From Paenibacillus polymyxa M1 (GTDB lineage Bacteria; Bacillota; Bacilli; Paenibacillales; Paenibacillaceae), in NCBI RefSeq assembly GCF_000237325.1, contig NC_017542.1, positions 239,001 through 303,000 on the forward strand: a stretch of 64,000 bases of DNA. The letters run 5' to 3'. A model generated the notes under the pieces. The model worked only from the letters and a program-made list of their open reading frames with translations. It did not search any database and was not told the origin of the DNA. Within the stretch, counting starts at the first letter, position 1. Each line of letters begins with the position of its first letter. A program made the translations under genes and the position numbers. Shown piece by piece: positions 53,547 through 63,343 of this stretch.

Positions 53547-53656
53547 GAGTCTGTTTCTCTAGTCCCTGCGAATGGTTTGAAAATATTAATATGGGGAGGG
53601 CATTGATATTATGGCAGGAGGACTCAATAAAAAATCAAAACGGGGTTGGTAAGACT

Positions 53657-54142
53657 ATGGAGAAGCAAATGGATCAGTTATATCCTCAAATTGCAGAGCA
53701 TATTTTAGATATGATACCTGAAGACAAATGGCATGAGATTTATTTGTATGCTGAAATATTAGATGGCTCTAGTAATGTATACTTTTATTTCAATGCTTCT
53801 GAGGACGGAGACAATATATATTCTCATGATATCTCTGATAAATACGGTGTAAGTGGGGAAGTTTATGATGACTTGCTATTAGGATTACAATCCAAATTTG
53901 AAAAGCTAAGAAAAATATTTATTGATAATGATCAGGAGGCGTGGACGAATTTAACCTTAGCACTGAAGTATCCTGGTAAATTAAATATTCAGTATAGCTA
54001 TGAAGATATGATAACTTCAGAATTAACGTCAACCCAACGACAAATAATTTTTGAATATCAACATTTAGGGTTGTTGCCTATAAGTGAGAGAAATATACAA
54101 TTTTTAGAGGGGTATTTAGATAATCAAGATAAGTCCCGGTAG
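53657..54142 (+). CDS. YezG/DUF600-family immunity protein, orphan
   Basis: 161 residues from ATG 53657; the frame opens at 53591 but only the internal ATG gives the usual YezG start (MEKQMDQLYPQIAEHILDMI). The family neutralises LXG/YeeF-type nuclease toxins. The toxin expected upstream is absent, so this is an orphan immunity gene or protects against kin. The interval 54143-54455 shows no gene. Confidence 0.75.
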   Translation: MEKQMDQLYPQIAEHILDMIPEDKWHEIYLYAEILDGSSNVYFYFNASEDGDNIYSHDISDKYGVSGEVYDDLLLGLQSKFEKLRKIFIDNDQEAWTNLTLALKYPGKLNIQYSYEDMITSELTSTQRQIIFEYQHLGLLPISERNIQFLEGYLDNQDKSR

Positions 54143-54455
54143 AACCAAGCCCACTTTGACATAATCGTCATTGTGGTTTTTTATTAAGCTATAGCCTCGG
54201 GATGAAAGAGCGCTATATATTGGGAAGGAAGTAAGTAAAAAATGACGAAATGAAAAAATAAAACCATTCCAACTTCTAAACTAAAAAAAGGAGCCCTTTA
54301 TAAAGTCTAAAGAAATATTTAAGGGATGGAACAAACAGGATCTTTGGAAGGGGACTTGCCTCCGTTGAGTATGCAATCATGTTTTCGCGGCTTCTTTTTT
54401 CATTCATCTTCAAAGGCAACTCAAGGATTCATTTTTTCCTCTCTTTAATAAAGTG

Positions 54456-54495
54456 TTGACAAGAACAATAAAATATTATATCTTTATATCAAGAT
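54456..54495 (+). promoter_or_regulatory. Sigma-A promoter with MarR-type operator
   Basis: TTGACA (54456-54461), 17 bases, TATCTT (54479-54484). The inverted repeat ATCTT-TATATC-AAGAT (54480-54495) overlaps the -10 box. It resembles operators of MarR-type sensors of quinones, which often control DoxX and ring-cleavage genes such as those downstream. Confidence 0.5.
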
Positions 54496-54546
54496 AAATA
54501 AATTAAAGATAAAACAACAGCGAATTTTGAATAGGGAGGTATACAC

Positions 54547-54774
54547 ATGATTGCGATTTTAGAAAGAATTAACCAGTTGGCAAAAAAAGCAAAAGAAGTT
54601 GGGTTAACTGAAATTGAAAAAACGGAACAAATGGATCTTCGCAAAGAATACCTTCAAATCTTTCGAGGCTCTATCAAAAGCATACTTTTGAATGCTACGA
54701 TTTATGATCCGAATGGAGATGATGTTACTCCTGAAAAATTAAGAAAAGAACAGGCTCAAATCGTTAAGCCATGA
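54547..54774 (+). CDS. DUF896 family protein (YnzC-like)
   Basis: 75 residues, ATG seven bases after AGGGAGGT. Pattern IERINQLAKKAKEVGLTEIEK, then LRKEYLQIFRGSI, is typical of DUF896, a small helical-hairpin cytoplasmic family of unclear function. First gene behind the promoter at 54456. Confidence 0.85.
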   Translation: MIAILERINQLAKKAKEVGLTEIEKTEQMDLRKEYLQIFRGSIKSILLNATIYDPNGDDVTPEKLRKEQAQIVKP

Positions 54775-54843
54775 ATTTAATTTTGTCTAATATCTCTAAT
54801 TTAAAAATCTTTAAATAATAAATATAATATGGAGAGTGATTTT

Positions 54844-55242
54844 ATGTTGGCGAGTGGATTGTTGTTAATACGTTTGGTGGTTGGATTGCTATTCGTGGGG
54901 CACGGGGCTCAGAAGCTTTTTGGCTGGTTTGGCGGCTATGGTCCAAAAGGTACCGGTGGTTGGATGGAATCAATCGGGATCAAGCCTGGGGTATTGATGG
55001 CTGTGGCCGCTGGATTGATGGAATTGCTGGGAGGGGCTCTATTTACTGTAGGACTGCTCACTCCACTAGCTGCACTTTTGATTACGATGGCGATGCTCGG
55101 AGCGATTGTCAAAGTGCATGGTCAAAACGGAATCTGGGCAACCGCTAATGGCTATGAATATCCACTGGTTCTTATTGCTGTCGTAATCGGGATTGCGTTG
55201 ACAGGTGCAGGTTCATATTCCATTGATGCAATACTTCATTAA
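54844..55242 (+). CDS. DoxX-family membrane protein
   Basis: 132 residues from ATG 54844 (GGAGAGTGATTTT upstream). Four membrane helices; the family signature FVGHGAQKLFGWFGG is in the first. Members act in redox or thiol stress protection and are often regulated with quinone or catechol degradation genes. It is followed by a dioxygenase gene, supporting that link. Confidence 0.85.
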   Translation: MLASGLLLIRLVVGLLFVGHGAQKLFGWFGGYGPKGTGGWMESIGIKPGVLMAVAAGLMELLGGALFTVGLLTPLAALLITMAMLGAIVKVHGQNGIWATANGYEYPLVLIAVVIGIALTGAGSYSIDAILH

Positions 55243-55317
55243 TACATGAACTTAGATCATTAAAAATTGAACGATAATGGAAAATAAGGATTTCTACGAT
55301 TTAAAGGAGGGTTTTAT

Positions 55318-56268
55318 ATGTCACTTCAAACGACAGGTATCCATCATATTACAGCTTTTGCCGGTAATCCGCAGGCTAATGTCGATTTCTATGCAGGTAT
55401 TCTTGGACTTCGGTTAGTGAAGAAAACCATCAACTTCGATGCCCCCGAGGTTTACCACTTGTACTTTGGTAACGAGGCAGGGAGCCCAGGAACGATCATT
55501 ACTTTTTTCCCTGCACCGGGAACTCCCAAAGGGCGAATCGGAGGCGGCCAGGTGGGTACAACCTCGTATGTGGTACCGCTAGGTTCGCTTGATTTTTGGC
55601 AGCATCGTTTGAAAAGCTTTGGTATTCAAGTTACGAAAACAAGCCGTTTTAATGAACAATACCTTCAATTCGAGGATAATGAGGGCCTACGTCTTGAGCT
55701 TGTTGAACGTGCAGAGGGAGCGAGCAGTACTTGGTCTTACGATGGCATTTCGGCTGATAAAGCAATCAAGGGGTTCGGAGGTGCAGTGCTATTTAGCGCC
55801 AACCCACAGAAAACGATGGATGCATTGGAGAGCATACTCGGATTTACGAAAATCGATGAAGACGCCGAATATGCTCGTTATCAGTCCGCTGGAGAAATCG
55901 GCAACATTGTGGATGTTCCGCTCGTCAAAATGGGCTTAGGCTTTGGTGGAGCAGGCACGGTACATCACATTGCATGGCGCGCAAAAGATTTCGAGCAACA
56001 TGAAGAGTGGAGAAGCGCAGTTCAGCATTATGGCTATCAGCCAACTCCAATCATCGACCGCCAATATTTTAATGCAATATATTTCAGAGAAGCGGGCGGC
56101 ATACTTTTTGAAATTGCTACAGATCCACCGGGATTTGCTAACGATGAACCTGCAGAATCTTTGGGGCAGAAATTAATGCTGCCAGAGTGGTATGAACCGC
56201 AGCGGGCTCAGATCGAGGCAAACCTGCATCCTATTGAAGTGAGAACATTAACAGATAAACAAAAGTAA
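55318..56268 (+). CDS. Ring-cleaving dioxygenase (VOC superfamily, MhqA/MhqO-like)
   Basis: 316 residues, ATG after AAAGGAGGGTTTTAT. Two glyoxalase-type modules: TGIHHITAFAGNPQANVDFY with GLRLVKKTINFD, and VHHIAWRAKDFE with FREAGGILFEIATDPPG. His and Glu ligands of the metal site are visible (HHIT, HHIA, LFEIATD). Close relatives in Bacillus detoxify hydroquinones and catechols. A hairpin terminator follows. Confidence 0.85.
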   Translation: MSLQTTGIHHITAFAGNPQANVDFYAGILGLRLVKKTINFDAPEVYHLYFGNEAGSPGTIITFFPAPGTPKGRIGGGQVGTTSYVVPLGSLDFWQHRLKSFGIQVTKTSRFNEQYLQFEDNEGLRLELVERAEGASSTWSYDGISADKAIKGFGGAVLFSANPQKTMDALESILGFTKIDEDAEYARYQSAGEIGNIVDVPLVKMGLGFGGAGTVHHIAWRAKDFEQHEEWRSAVQHYGYQPTPIIDRQYFNAIYFREAGGILFEIATDPPGFANDEPAESLGQKLMLPEWYEPQRAQIEANLHPIEVRTLTDKQK

Positions 56269-56317
56269 ACGAAATCAAACGAAATAGCTGCTGTTTTGCA
56301 TCCAGATGAAGTCACGT

Positions 56318-56349
56318 AAATCCACAATCTCATTCGATTGTGGATTTTT
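56318..56349 (+). terminator. Rho-independent terminator
   Basis: AAATCCACAATC / GATTGTGGATTT with a six-base loop, then T-rich. Confidence 0.85.
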
Positions 56350-56489
56350 CATTTGATAGGTTACCACCTGAAAATGAAATCCTCCGCAATTAACCTATAT
56401 TTATGATTTGACTAATCTAATATACGACATTATCTATCCAGGACAGAATCTGCTTCCAGGTATGTGTCTCGTGTGCTACCGTCCTCTTG

Positions 56490-57641
56490 TTATTCCAACA
56501 GCTTTTCAGACTTTACCAGCATTTCTCGTAACACGTGGGCGACTCGGCTTTTCCGGTTCTCAGCTTTCTTTTTTATCGCTCGTAATGATTGCTGGTATGC
56601 TGGGGTATTGTTGTGATAATAAAACTGCTTGGCAGCAATGCGTAGTGTCCTTCTCAACAACATAGCCGATGAACGTGTTAACCTAGAACGGAGTCCCCTG
56701 CGCAACACGCGCAGCGTATTTTTGTAGGTCTCAAAATCCTCGGATGGAGGAATTAGAGCGAATAAATTTAACGAGGAGTCATTGAACCCGTAAGTTTCAT
56801 ACATAATTCTCAAATTTTCCGTATTTAAAACGTTACCTCTAAGATGGGTTGGATGTTCTTGATGATATCCGACCAACTCTTTGATGCAATAAAAAGGGAT
56901 TTTTAAGCGATGCAGTCTATAGCCCAAGTCCCAGTCTTCGAGTCCGTACAGCACAAACCGTTCATTGAAACCTCCAATACGAATCAAGTGGTTGCGTCTG
57001 ATGGCTACACAACGAGTTACTAGCATCATCCAGGGAGCTACGTCCGTTGAGGCAAATTGTTTTTGAGTACTGGGCGGAACCCTGGTGGGGCTAACGACTT
57101 TAGGCAATGCACCCGTTTGATGCAGGACATCATGAGGGGTGATGATCGGGATAATTTCATTCGCTGTTTCAAAGTCGGGATTCCATAAGCCTGATTGTGT
57201 AAGTATGCTCCGACAATGTTCTTTTTCTTCCACAGAAAAGTCAGGGTGATAATGGGTAAATGCATCGTCCCACGAGTGAGGAATGCCTGAAAGCACGGAT
57301 TTGGGATACTTGCGGTGATAACGACTCACGGTTTTAATGAAATGAGGTAGCACCAAAAAGTCAGCGTCGCAGAAAATGATATATATCCCTTTTGCCTGGC
57401 GCAGTCCCAAATTTCGAACGGCAGATCGACCACGTTGTTCCGGGTGTGACACATAGATAAGAGGATAGGATGCTTTGAAGTCTTCAACCATTTCTTTCGT
57501 TCCATCTGTAGAGCCGTCATCAGCTACAATCACTTCGAATAGTTGCTTGGAATAGGTTTGCGCTTCAAATGAGGCGAGTGTGAGCAGCAGCTGCTGGGCT
57601 CGATTATAGGTTGGAATGATGACGCTGTAGCGGATAGCCAA
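56490..57641 (-). CDS. Family 2 glycosyltransferase
   Basis: 383 residues; TTG start after GGGGGGAGATCACA. GT-A fold: YSVIIPTYNRAQQLLLTLASF at the N-terminus, VIVADDGSTDGT (nucleotide binding), and FCDAD (metal-binding DxD, about residue 94). A later GLEDWDLGYRLHRL carries the ED catalytic-base region. The C-terminal 90 residues are basic and helical. It probably makes a surface glycan; sugar unknown. 57642-57957 holds only promoters. Confidence 0.85.
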   Translation of the reverse strand: MAIRYSVIIPTYNRAQQLLLTLASFEAQTYSKQLFEVIVADDGSTDGTKEMVEDFKASYPLIYVSHPEQRGRSAVRNLGLRQAKGIYIIFCDADFLVLPHFIKTVSRYHRKYPKSVLSGIPHSWDDAFTHYHPDFSVEEKEHCRSILTQSGLWNPDFETANEIIPIITPHDVLHQTGALPKVVSPTRVPPSTQKQFASTDVAPWMMLVTRCVAIRRNHLIRIGGFNERFVLYGLEDWDLGYRLHRLKIPFYCIKELVGYHQEHPTHLRGNVLNTENLRIMYETYGFNDSSLNLFALIPPSEDFETYKNTLRVLRRGLRSRLTRSSAMLLRRTLRIAAKQFYYHNNTPAYQQSLRAIKKKAENRKSRVAHVLREMLVKSEKLLE

Positions 57642-57957
57642 TGTGATCTCCCCCCACCATTTTTATTAGAACACGTTTGAACAAGATAAATAATAACAAT
57701 GTATTCAAGGATTTTAGCCTGGTCTGGTCAAACACCCCTCAAGGTGCGAAACAGGCTTGGTCATATTGAGGATGTTAAGGTGGAGGTTCCGTAATTTTTG
57801 CTATTTTGCAGGTATTTTCAGTGGTGTGATGTATATGTCATGGCAGCATTACGCATAAGGATGTAAAGTAAAAGAGATACAAACAAACATGAGATGAAAT
57901 GGACATGTTTATGGTAAACTATATGGAGTTATAGAAGACCTGAAAGAGGAGTACTAT

Positions 57958-58680
57958 ATGACACAATTTGTCTATAAGCAAATTATTGACGATCTTAAAA
58001 TGAAAATTTTCGCTGGAAAGTTTGCAGATATGAGATTGCCAGATGAACGTAGTCTTAGTGAGACTTACCAGGTTAGTCGTAGTTCCATTAAACGCGCTCT
58101 GACTAAAATGGAGAGTGTCGGAATTATTTTCAAAAAACAAGGCTCCGGGACATTTATTAATCCCTTATACATAAGAAATGAATCTATCTTTAACTATGAA
58201 GGCTCTAATCTAGGAGTTACTGATAATTTTCAAATGCATGGCAAAAAGCCAAAAATCAAAGTATTGAGTTTCGAGGTCATTCCACCGACAGAAGAACTAC
58301 AGCGCGATTTGTTCTTGGATACCCATGATTTTGTTTATAAAATCGTTCGCTTACGCCTGTTTGATGACGATCCCTTTATGATCGAAACGGGCTACATCCC
58401 CATTAAAATTGTCCAAGATTTAAATCAGACGATTATTGAGGGTTCCATTTTTAATTATTTGGAAGACTCGCGGAACCTGGCCGTCACCAAATCTTTTTTA
58501 TCCATTTTTGCAGAACCGTCCCAAGAGAATGACCAAAAGCTACTACAATTGAAAGAAAATGAACCGGTAGGCATTATGGAGGGTGTTTTCTTTTTAGATA
58601 ACGGCACGCCATTTGAATTTTCACATATGCGGTTTCATTACAAATATTTGAAATTTAATACCTTTGTATCGGTACACTAA
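57958..58680 (+). CDS. GntR/HutC-family transcriptional regulator
   Basis: 240 residues; ATG after AGAGGAGTACTAT. Residues 1-70 are a GntR winged helix (LPDERSLSETYQVSRSSIKRALTKMESVGII). Residues about 90-238 are a UTRA ligand domain, which normally senses a sugar phosphate or similar. The next gene on the same strand is phosphoketolase, so it is the likely regulator of that gene. Confidence 0.88.
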   Translation: MTQFVYKQIIDDLKMKIFAGKFADMRLPDERSLSETYQVSRSSIKRALTKMESVGIIFKKQGSGTFINPLYIRNESIFNYEGSNLGVTDNFQMHGKKPKIKVLSFEVIPPTEELQRDLFLDTHDFVYKIVRLRLFDDDPFMIETGYIPIKIVQDLNQTIIEGSIFNYLEDSRNLAVTKSFLSIFAEPSQENDQKLLQLKENEPVGIMEGVFFLDNGTPFEFSHMRFHYKYLKFNTFVSVH

Positions 58681-58684
58681 CGAA

Positions 58685-58717
58685 AAGACTGGAGAATTCT
58701 CCGGTCTTTTTTTTATG
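58685..58717 (+). terminator. Rho-independent terminator
   Basis: AAGACTGGAG-AATT-CTCCGGTCTT with one G-T pair, then eight T; it separates the regulator from the phosphoketolase gene. Confidence 0.88.
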
Positions 58718-58883
58718 GTTTTGAAAAAGAATTAGAGTCTGCAAACCTTTCATTTATCACAAATTTTATTGGTTTATCTTTCTATATATTTTAATGTAAG
58801 AGCTTTTTTACTGTCTTTTTAATTTATATTTCATAGTATGTTCAAAATTTCACAAAATTGGACCGTATCACTTGTGAAAAAGG

Positions 58884-58920
58884 TTGAATTAATTTAGCGT
58901 AGCGTTATGATGTACATGTA
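58884..58920 (+). promoter_or_regulatory. Phosphoketolase promoter with palindromic site
   Basis: TTGAAT (58884-58889), 16 bases, TATGAT (58906-58911), then the 8-bp palindrome TACATGTA (58913-58920) at the expected transcription start, a plausible operator for the GntR-type regulator. Confidence 0.45.
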
Positions 58921-58984
58921 GATGAAATTTCCGGAAATAAATTACAAACAAAATTACAAACCAAATTACTAGGGAGTGGACACC

Positions 58985-61369
58985 ATGGCCTTAACACCCG
59001 TGTTAGCAGAATACTCATCTCAAACATATTTGAAAAAACTTGATGCATACTGGCGTGCAACCAACTACATTTCAGTAGGTCAGCTTTATTTAAAAGACAA
59101 TCCTTTGTTGAGAGAACCTTTGAAAGATTCGGATGTAAAGGTGAAGCCTATTGGACACTGGGGCACGATTCCAGGCCAAAACTTTATTTATGCTCATCTT
59201 AATCGTGTTATTAATAAATATGATTTGAACATGCTTTACATTGAAGGTCCTGGTCACGGCGGTCAGGTTATGGTTTCAAATTCATATCTTGATGGAAGCT
59301 ACACTGAAATCTATCCACAAATCACTCAAGATATCCCAGGCATGAAGAAACTGTTCAAACAATTTTCGTTCCCTGGCGGTATTGCTTCGCATGCTGCTCC
59401 TGAAACACCTGGATCTATCCATGAAGGTGGAGAGCTGGGCTATTCCCTTTCTCATGGTGTAGGTGCTATTTTAGATAATCCGAATCTGATTTCGGCTGTT
59501 GTTATTGGGGATGGTGAAGCTGAAACGGGACCATTAGCCGCTTCGTGGTTCTCTAACAGATTTATCAATCCAATCACGGATGGCGCAGTGCTGCCAATCT
59601 TACACTTGAATGGCTTCAAAATTAGTAACCCAACGATTATGTCTCGCCAATCGAAAGAAGAGTTAACTTCGTTCTTTAAAGGTTTAGGTTGGGAACCGTT
59701 TTTTGTTGAAGGTGAAGACCCTGATCACATGCATCCAGAAATGGCGAAAGTATTGGATACTGCCATCGAGAAGATCGAAGCTATCCAGAAGAATGCGCGT
59801 GAAAATAATGATCTTACTCGTCCGGCGTGGCCAGTACTTATCTTCCGTTCACCTAAAGGCTGGACGGGTCCAAAGGAATGGGACGGAGTGCCGAATACAA
59901 ATTCGTTCCGTGCCCATCAGGTTCCAATTCCGGTTGATCAAAAAAATATGCAGCACGCACCTGCCTTATTAGAATGGCTGAATAGCTATAGACCAGAGGA
60001 ATTGTTCGACGAAAACGGTCGTTTAAAAGCTGAGATTGCTGAAATTCTGCCTACAGGCGAGAAACGAATGGGAATGAACCCTGTTGCGAATGCGGGTAAC
60101 CTTATTAAAGACTTGAAATTGCCAGATTTCCGTAATTATGCGCTGGATAACTCCACACCTGGTAAAGTGATTGCGCAAGATATGTCGGTTTTGGGCAAAT
60201 ACGTTAAAGATGTGGTTGTATTAAATGAAGAGAATCGCAATTTCAGAATCTTCGGACCTGATGAAACGATGTCTAACCGCTTGGCTCCTGTTTTTGAAGT
60301 AACCAAACGCCAATGGATGGATCAAATTATTGAGCCTAATGATGAATTCTTATCATCTTATGGTCGTGTCATTGATTCCCAATTGTCTGAACACCAAGCT
60401 GAAGGATTGCTGGAAGGTTATGTGTTAACAGGCCGTCATGGTTTCTTCGCAAGTTACGAAGCCTTCCTGCGTGTGGTTGACTCGATGATCACTCAACACT
60501 TCAAATGGTTGCGTAAAGCAACGGATCAAGGATGGCGTGCAGACATCCCATCATTGAATGTTGTAGCTACTTCAACGGTCTTCCAACAGGATCATAATGG
60601 GTATACACACCAAGATCCAGGTTTGTTAGGTCATTTGGCTGATAAGAAACCAGAATTTATTCGTGAGTATCTGCCAGCTGACGCCAACTCTCTGCTAGCT
60701 GTTTTTGACACTATTTTAAATGATCGTCAAAAGATCAATTTGGTTGTTTCGTCCAAACACCCACGCCCACAATGGTTTTCTGCTGATGAAGCGAAGGAAT
60801 TGGTGGACAAAGGTTTGAAGATTATTGACTGGGCAAGTACAGATCAAGGTGGAGAGCCTGATATTGTTATCGCTTCTGCCGGTACAGAGCCAACGATTGA
60901 AAGCTTAGCTGCGATCTCGATCTTGCATAAAAAACTGCCTGATTTGAAGATTCGTTACATCAACGTAGTAGACTTACTGAAGCTGAGAAGCCAAAAGTTA
61001 GATCCTCGTGGATTATCTGACGCTGAGTTTGATCAATTTTTCACAAAGGACAAACCAGTTGTGTTCGCTTTCCATGGCTACGAAGGTCTGATCAAAGATC
61101 TGTTCTTTGATCGTCACAACCATAACCTGCATGTACATGGTTACCGTGAAAATGGCGATATTACGACACCATTTGATATGCGTGTATTGAATCAAATGGA
61201 CCGTTTTGATTTAGTGAAGGAAGCTGTTCTAAACTTACCTGACGCTGGAAAGTACGCGAATATTGCGGATGAAATGGATGCAATGGTTAAGAAGCATCAT
61301 CAATTCATTCGCGAAGAAGGCATTGACTTGCCAGAGGTAGAGAACTGGGTATGGGAAGGCCTGAAATAA
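58985..61369 (+). CDS. xfp: Xylulose-5-phosphate/fructose-6-phosphate phosphoketolase
   Basis: 794 residues from ATG 58985 (AGGGAG nine bases before); a GTG at 58976 is in frame. Family landmarks: [45 protein letters not shown], and the thiamine diphosphate motif [14 protein letters not shown] (about 175-188). [18 protein letters not shown] follows in the pyrimidine-binding domain, and [13 protein letters not shown] near the end. It splits sugar phosphates into acetyl phosphate plus a shorter sugar phosphate in the phosphoketolase pathway. Length is normal. Confidence 0.95.
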   Translation: MALTPVLAEYSSQTYLKKLDAYWRATNYISVGQLYLKDNPLLREPLKDSDVKVKPIGHWGTIPGQNFIYAHLNRVINKYDLNMLYIEGPGHGGQVMVSNSYLDGSYTEIYPQITQDIPGMKKLFKQFSFPGGIASHAAPETPGSIHEGGELGYSLSHGVGAILDNPNLISAVVIGDGEAETGPLAASWFSNRFINPITDGAVLPILHLNGFKISNPTIMSRQSKEELTSFFKGLGWEPFFVEGEDPDHMHPEMAKVLDTAIEKIEAIQKNARENNDLTRPAWPVLIFRSPKGWTGPKEWDGVPNTNSFRAHQVPIPVDQKNMQHAPALLEWLNSYRPEELFDENGRLKAEIAEILPTGEKRMGMNPVANAGNLIKDLKLPDFRNYALDNSTPGKVIAQDMSVLGKYVKDVVVLNEENRNFRIFGPDETMSNRLAPVFEVTKRQWMDQIIEPNDEFLSSYGRVIDSQLSEHQAEGLLEGYVLTGRHGFFASYEAFLRVVDSMITQHFKWLRKATDQGWRADIPSLNVVATSTVFQQDHNGYTHQDPGLLGHLADKKPEFIREYLPADANSLLAVFDTILNDRQKINLVVSSKHPRPQWFSADEAKELVDKGLKIIDWASTDQGGEPDIVIASAGTEPTIESLAAISILHKKLPDLKIRYINVVDLLKLRSQKLDPRGLSDAEFDQFFTKDKPVVFAFHGYEGLIKDLFFDRHNHNLHVHGYRENGDITTPFDMRVLNQMDRFDLVKEAVLNLPDAGKYANIADEMDAMVKKHHQFIREEGIDLPEVENWVWEGLK

Positions 61370-61456
61370 AAAAAGTACAGTACATTTCAGCTTTGTGTTG
61401 GACAACCAAGCAGTCTAGCATGAAGTGAAATATATGATTTGGTAGCAGAATAGAAG

Positions 61457-61497
61457 TGCCTGACCCCCTTGATTTCAACGGGGATCAGGCATTTTTT
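61457..61497 (+). terminator. Rho-independent terminator of xfp
   Basis: GCCTGACCCCC and GGGGATCAGGC arms (one mismatch), then six T. Confidence 0.88.
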
Positions 61498-61638
61498 GAT
61501 GCAGCACACAGAGAATTTAATAGGGAAGTCACGAGCAAGTGGGTAATAAGTATATGGGGAACTGAATGGTTCGCTGCATTTTGTCTGAATATTGAAGAGG
61601 TGTTATGGTATAAGAGAATAGGAGAGGAGGCTGTTAAT

Positions 61639-62480
61639 ATGAACCATCCAATTCCGGAGAAGGTATTGAATGATGGCACTAAGGTGCCTGTCATTGGGTT
61701 TGGAACTGCTGGATTGAAGGGTGCAGATGGAGTAACAGCGATAGCTAGCGCGATTGATGCAGGTTACCGTCTGATTGACACAGCTTTCAACTATGAAAAT
61801 GAGGGTGCTGTCGGAAAGCTGTCCGGCAGAGTTCTGTACCCAGAGAAGAATTGTTGATTTGCTCCAAACTACCGGGTCGTCGACATGCGTATCAGGAAGC
61901 CATTGTCACGATCGAAGAGTCATTATATAGAGGCGGTTTGGACTATTATGATCTGTATTTAATCCATTGGCCGAATCCCCAAATTGATCGTTATGTTGAA
62001 GCCTGGCAGGCGTTGATTGAGGCGAAGAAGCGGGGCTATATTCGTTCCATCGGGGTCTGCAATTTTCTGCCTGAGCATAATGAACGTTTGATTCGGGAAA
62101 CAGGTATCGCGCCGAGCATCAATCAAGTTGAATTGCATCCATTGTTTAACCAGGAGCATCAGCGTGCAAAAGATGCTGAACAGGGCATTGTGACGGAATC
62201 GTGGAGCCCTTTGGGTCGCGGTCACAGCATGATGGAAAACGAAGAGATTGGGGAAATTGCTGCTGCTCATGACAAAACCGCGACACAAGCGATTTTACGG
62301 TGGCATATTCAACTAGGAGCGATCCCGATTCCCAAGGCCTCTTCTGTAAAACATCAGACGGAAAACCTGAATATTTTTGATTTTGAGTTGTCGCCTGAGG
62401 AAATGAACGTAATCTCGGCACTTAGCAGGGAAGATGGACGGCTATGGGGGCAGGACCCCAATTCCTATGAAGAGCTATAA
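61639..62480 (+). pseudogene. Aldo/keto reductase, frameshifted
   Basis: Starts at ATG 61639 after GGAGGCTGTTAAT (MNHPIPEKVLNDGTKVPVIGFG). It carries the catalytic Asp/Tyr region (DAGYRLIDTAFNYENEGAVG), then leaves frame near 61818. In another frame the DNA reads AVRQSSVPREELLICSKLPGR and continues to 62480 with LYLIHWPNP (catalytic His), GVCNF and the NADPH-site IPKASS. A single-base change splits an otherwise normal AKR. It could be a real null allele or a sequencing error. Confidence 0.8.
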
Positions 62481-62497
62481 TCTATAAGAATGAATGA

Positions 62498-62543
62498 GAA
62501 GGGTTCAAAAATCTGTGGAAGATTTTTGAACCCTTCGCTTTTA
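62498..62543 (+). terminator. Rho-independent terminator
   Basis: GAAGGGTTCAAAAATC and GATTTTTGAACCCTTC are perfect 16-base arms around seven bases, then GCTTTT. Confidence 0.9.
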
Positions 62544-62657
62544 GTAATAACCGAAAGCATGCGATAGGTCCGTATATAGCTATGATGAATGATGAACATT
62601 TTTAATCGGATTTGATGTATGATATGGGGGAATGTAGTCCTTTCGAAGGAGGTCATC

Positions 62658-63317
62658 ATGGGGATTTTGTCAAGGTTTAGGGATATTATGAAGATGAATA
62701 TCAACGCCTTAATGGATAAGGCGAGTGATCCGGAGAAGACGATTGATGATTATATGCAAAATCTAAATAGTGATCTAGGCAAGGTGAAAGCGGAAACGGC
62801 CTCAGTGCTGGCTGATGAGAAAAGGGCGAAAAGAGCACTGGATGAATGTAGAACTGAGATCAAAAAGCTCCAGCATTATGCAAGTAAGTCTGTGGAAGCT
62901 GGCAATGAAGAGGAAGCCCGAAAGTTTTTGGAGCGTAAAGGTTTGCAGGCGGAGAAATTGGAATCGTTACAGACATCCTATGACTTAGCTTCGGCAAACG
63001 CCGTACATATGAAACAAATGCAGGAGAAATTGGTGTCCGATATAGGGCAACTGGAGTTGCGGCGTGCCGAACTTAAAGGGAAGCTGGCGATCGCCAAAGC
63101 ACAGCAAACCTTGAATTCTATGGGCGACCATGATTCTGTTTTCGAGGCCTTGGAAGAAAAGGTGAACAGGGCATATGATGAAGCGATGGCGATAGCCGAG
63201 CTCCGAACAGGAACGAAGGACGACCTGGATGCGTTATTCGCACAATATGAGAAGAGTACCAATCCAGAAGATGAGCTGGCTGCAATCAAGAAGAAAATCA
63301 ATCCCAAAGAATCATAA
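62658..63317 (+). CDS. PspA/IM30 (Vipp1) family envelope-stress protein
   Basis: 219 residues from ATG 62658 (CGAAGGAGGTCATC). It is almost wholly coiled coil, starting MGILSRFRDIMKMNINALMD with the usual DPEKTIDDYM and LASANAVHMKQM segments. These proteins form ESCRT-III-like rods on the inner membrane and protect it under stress. It is followed by a zinc-ribbon protein gene as in Bacillus subtilis ydjF-ydjG. Confidence 0.92.
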   Translation: MGILSRFRDIMKMNINALMDKASDPEKTIDDYMQNLNSDLGKVKAETASVLADEKRAKRALDECRTEIKKLQHYASKSVEAGNEEEARKFLERKGLQAEKLESLQTSYDLASANAVHMKQMQEKLVSDIGQLELRRAELKGKLAIAKAQQTLNSMGDHDSVFEALEEKVNRAYDEAMAIAELRTGTKDDLDALFAQYEKSTNPEDELAAIKKKINPKES

Positions 63318-63343
63318 TAGTTTCTACATGAAGAGGTGAGCAG

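Noticed and set aside
61456..61638. Upstream extension of the aldo/keto reductase frame
   Set aside because: It covers the xfp terminator; the ribosome site and family-typical start are at 61639.
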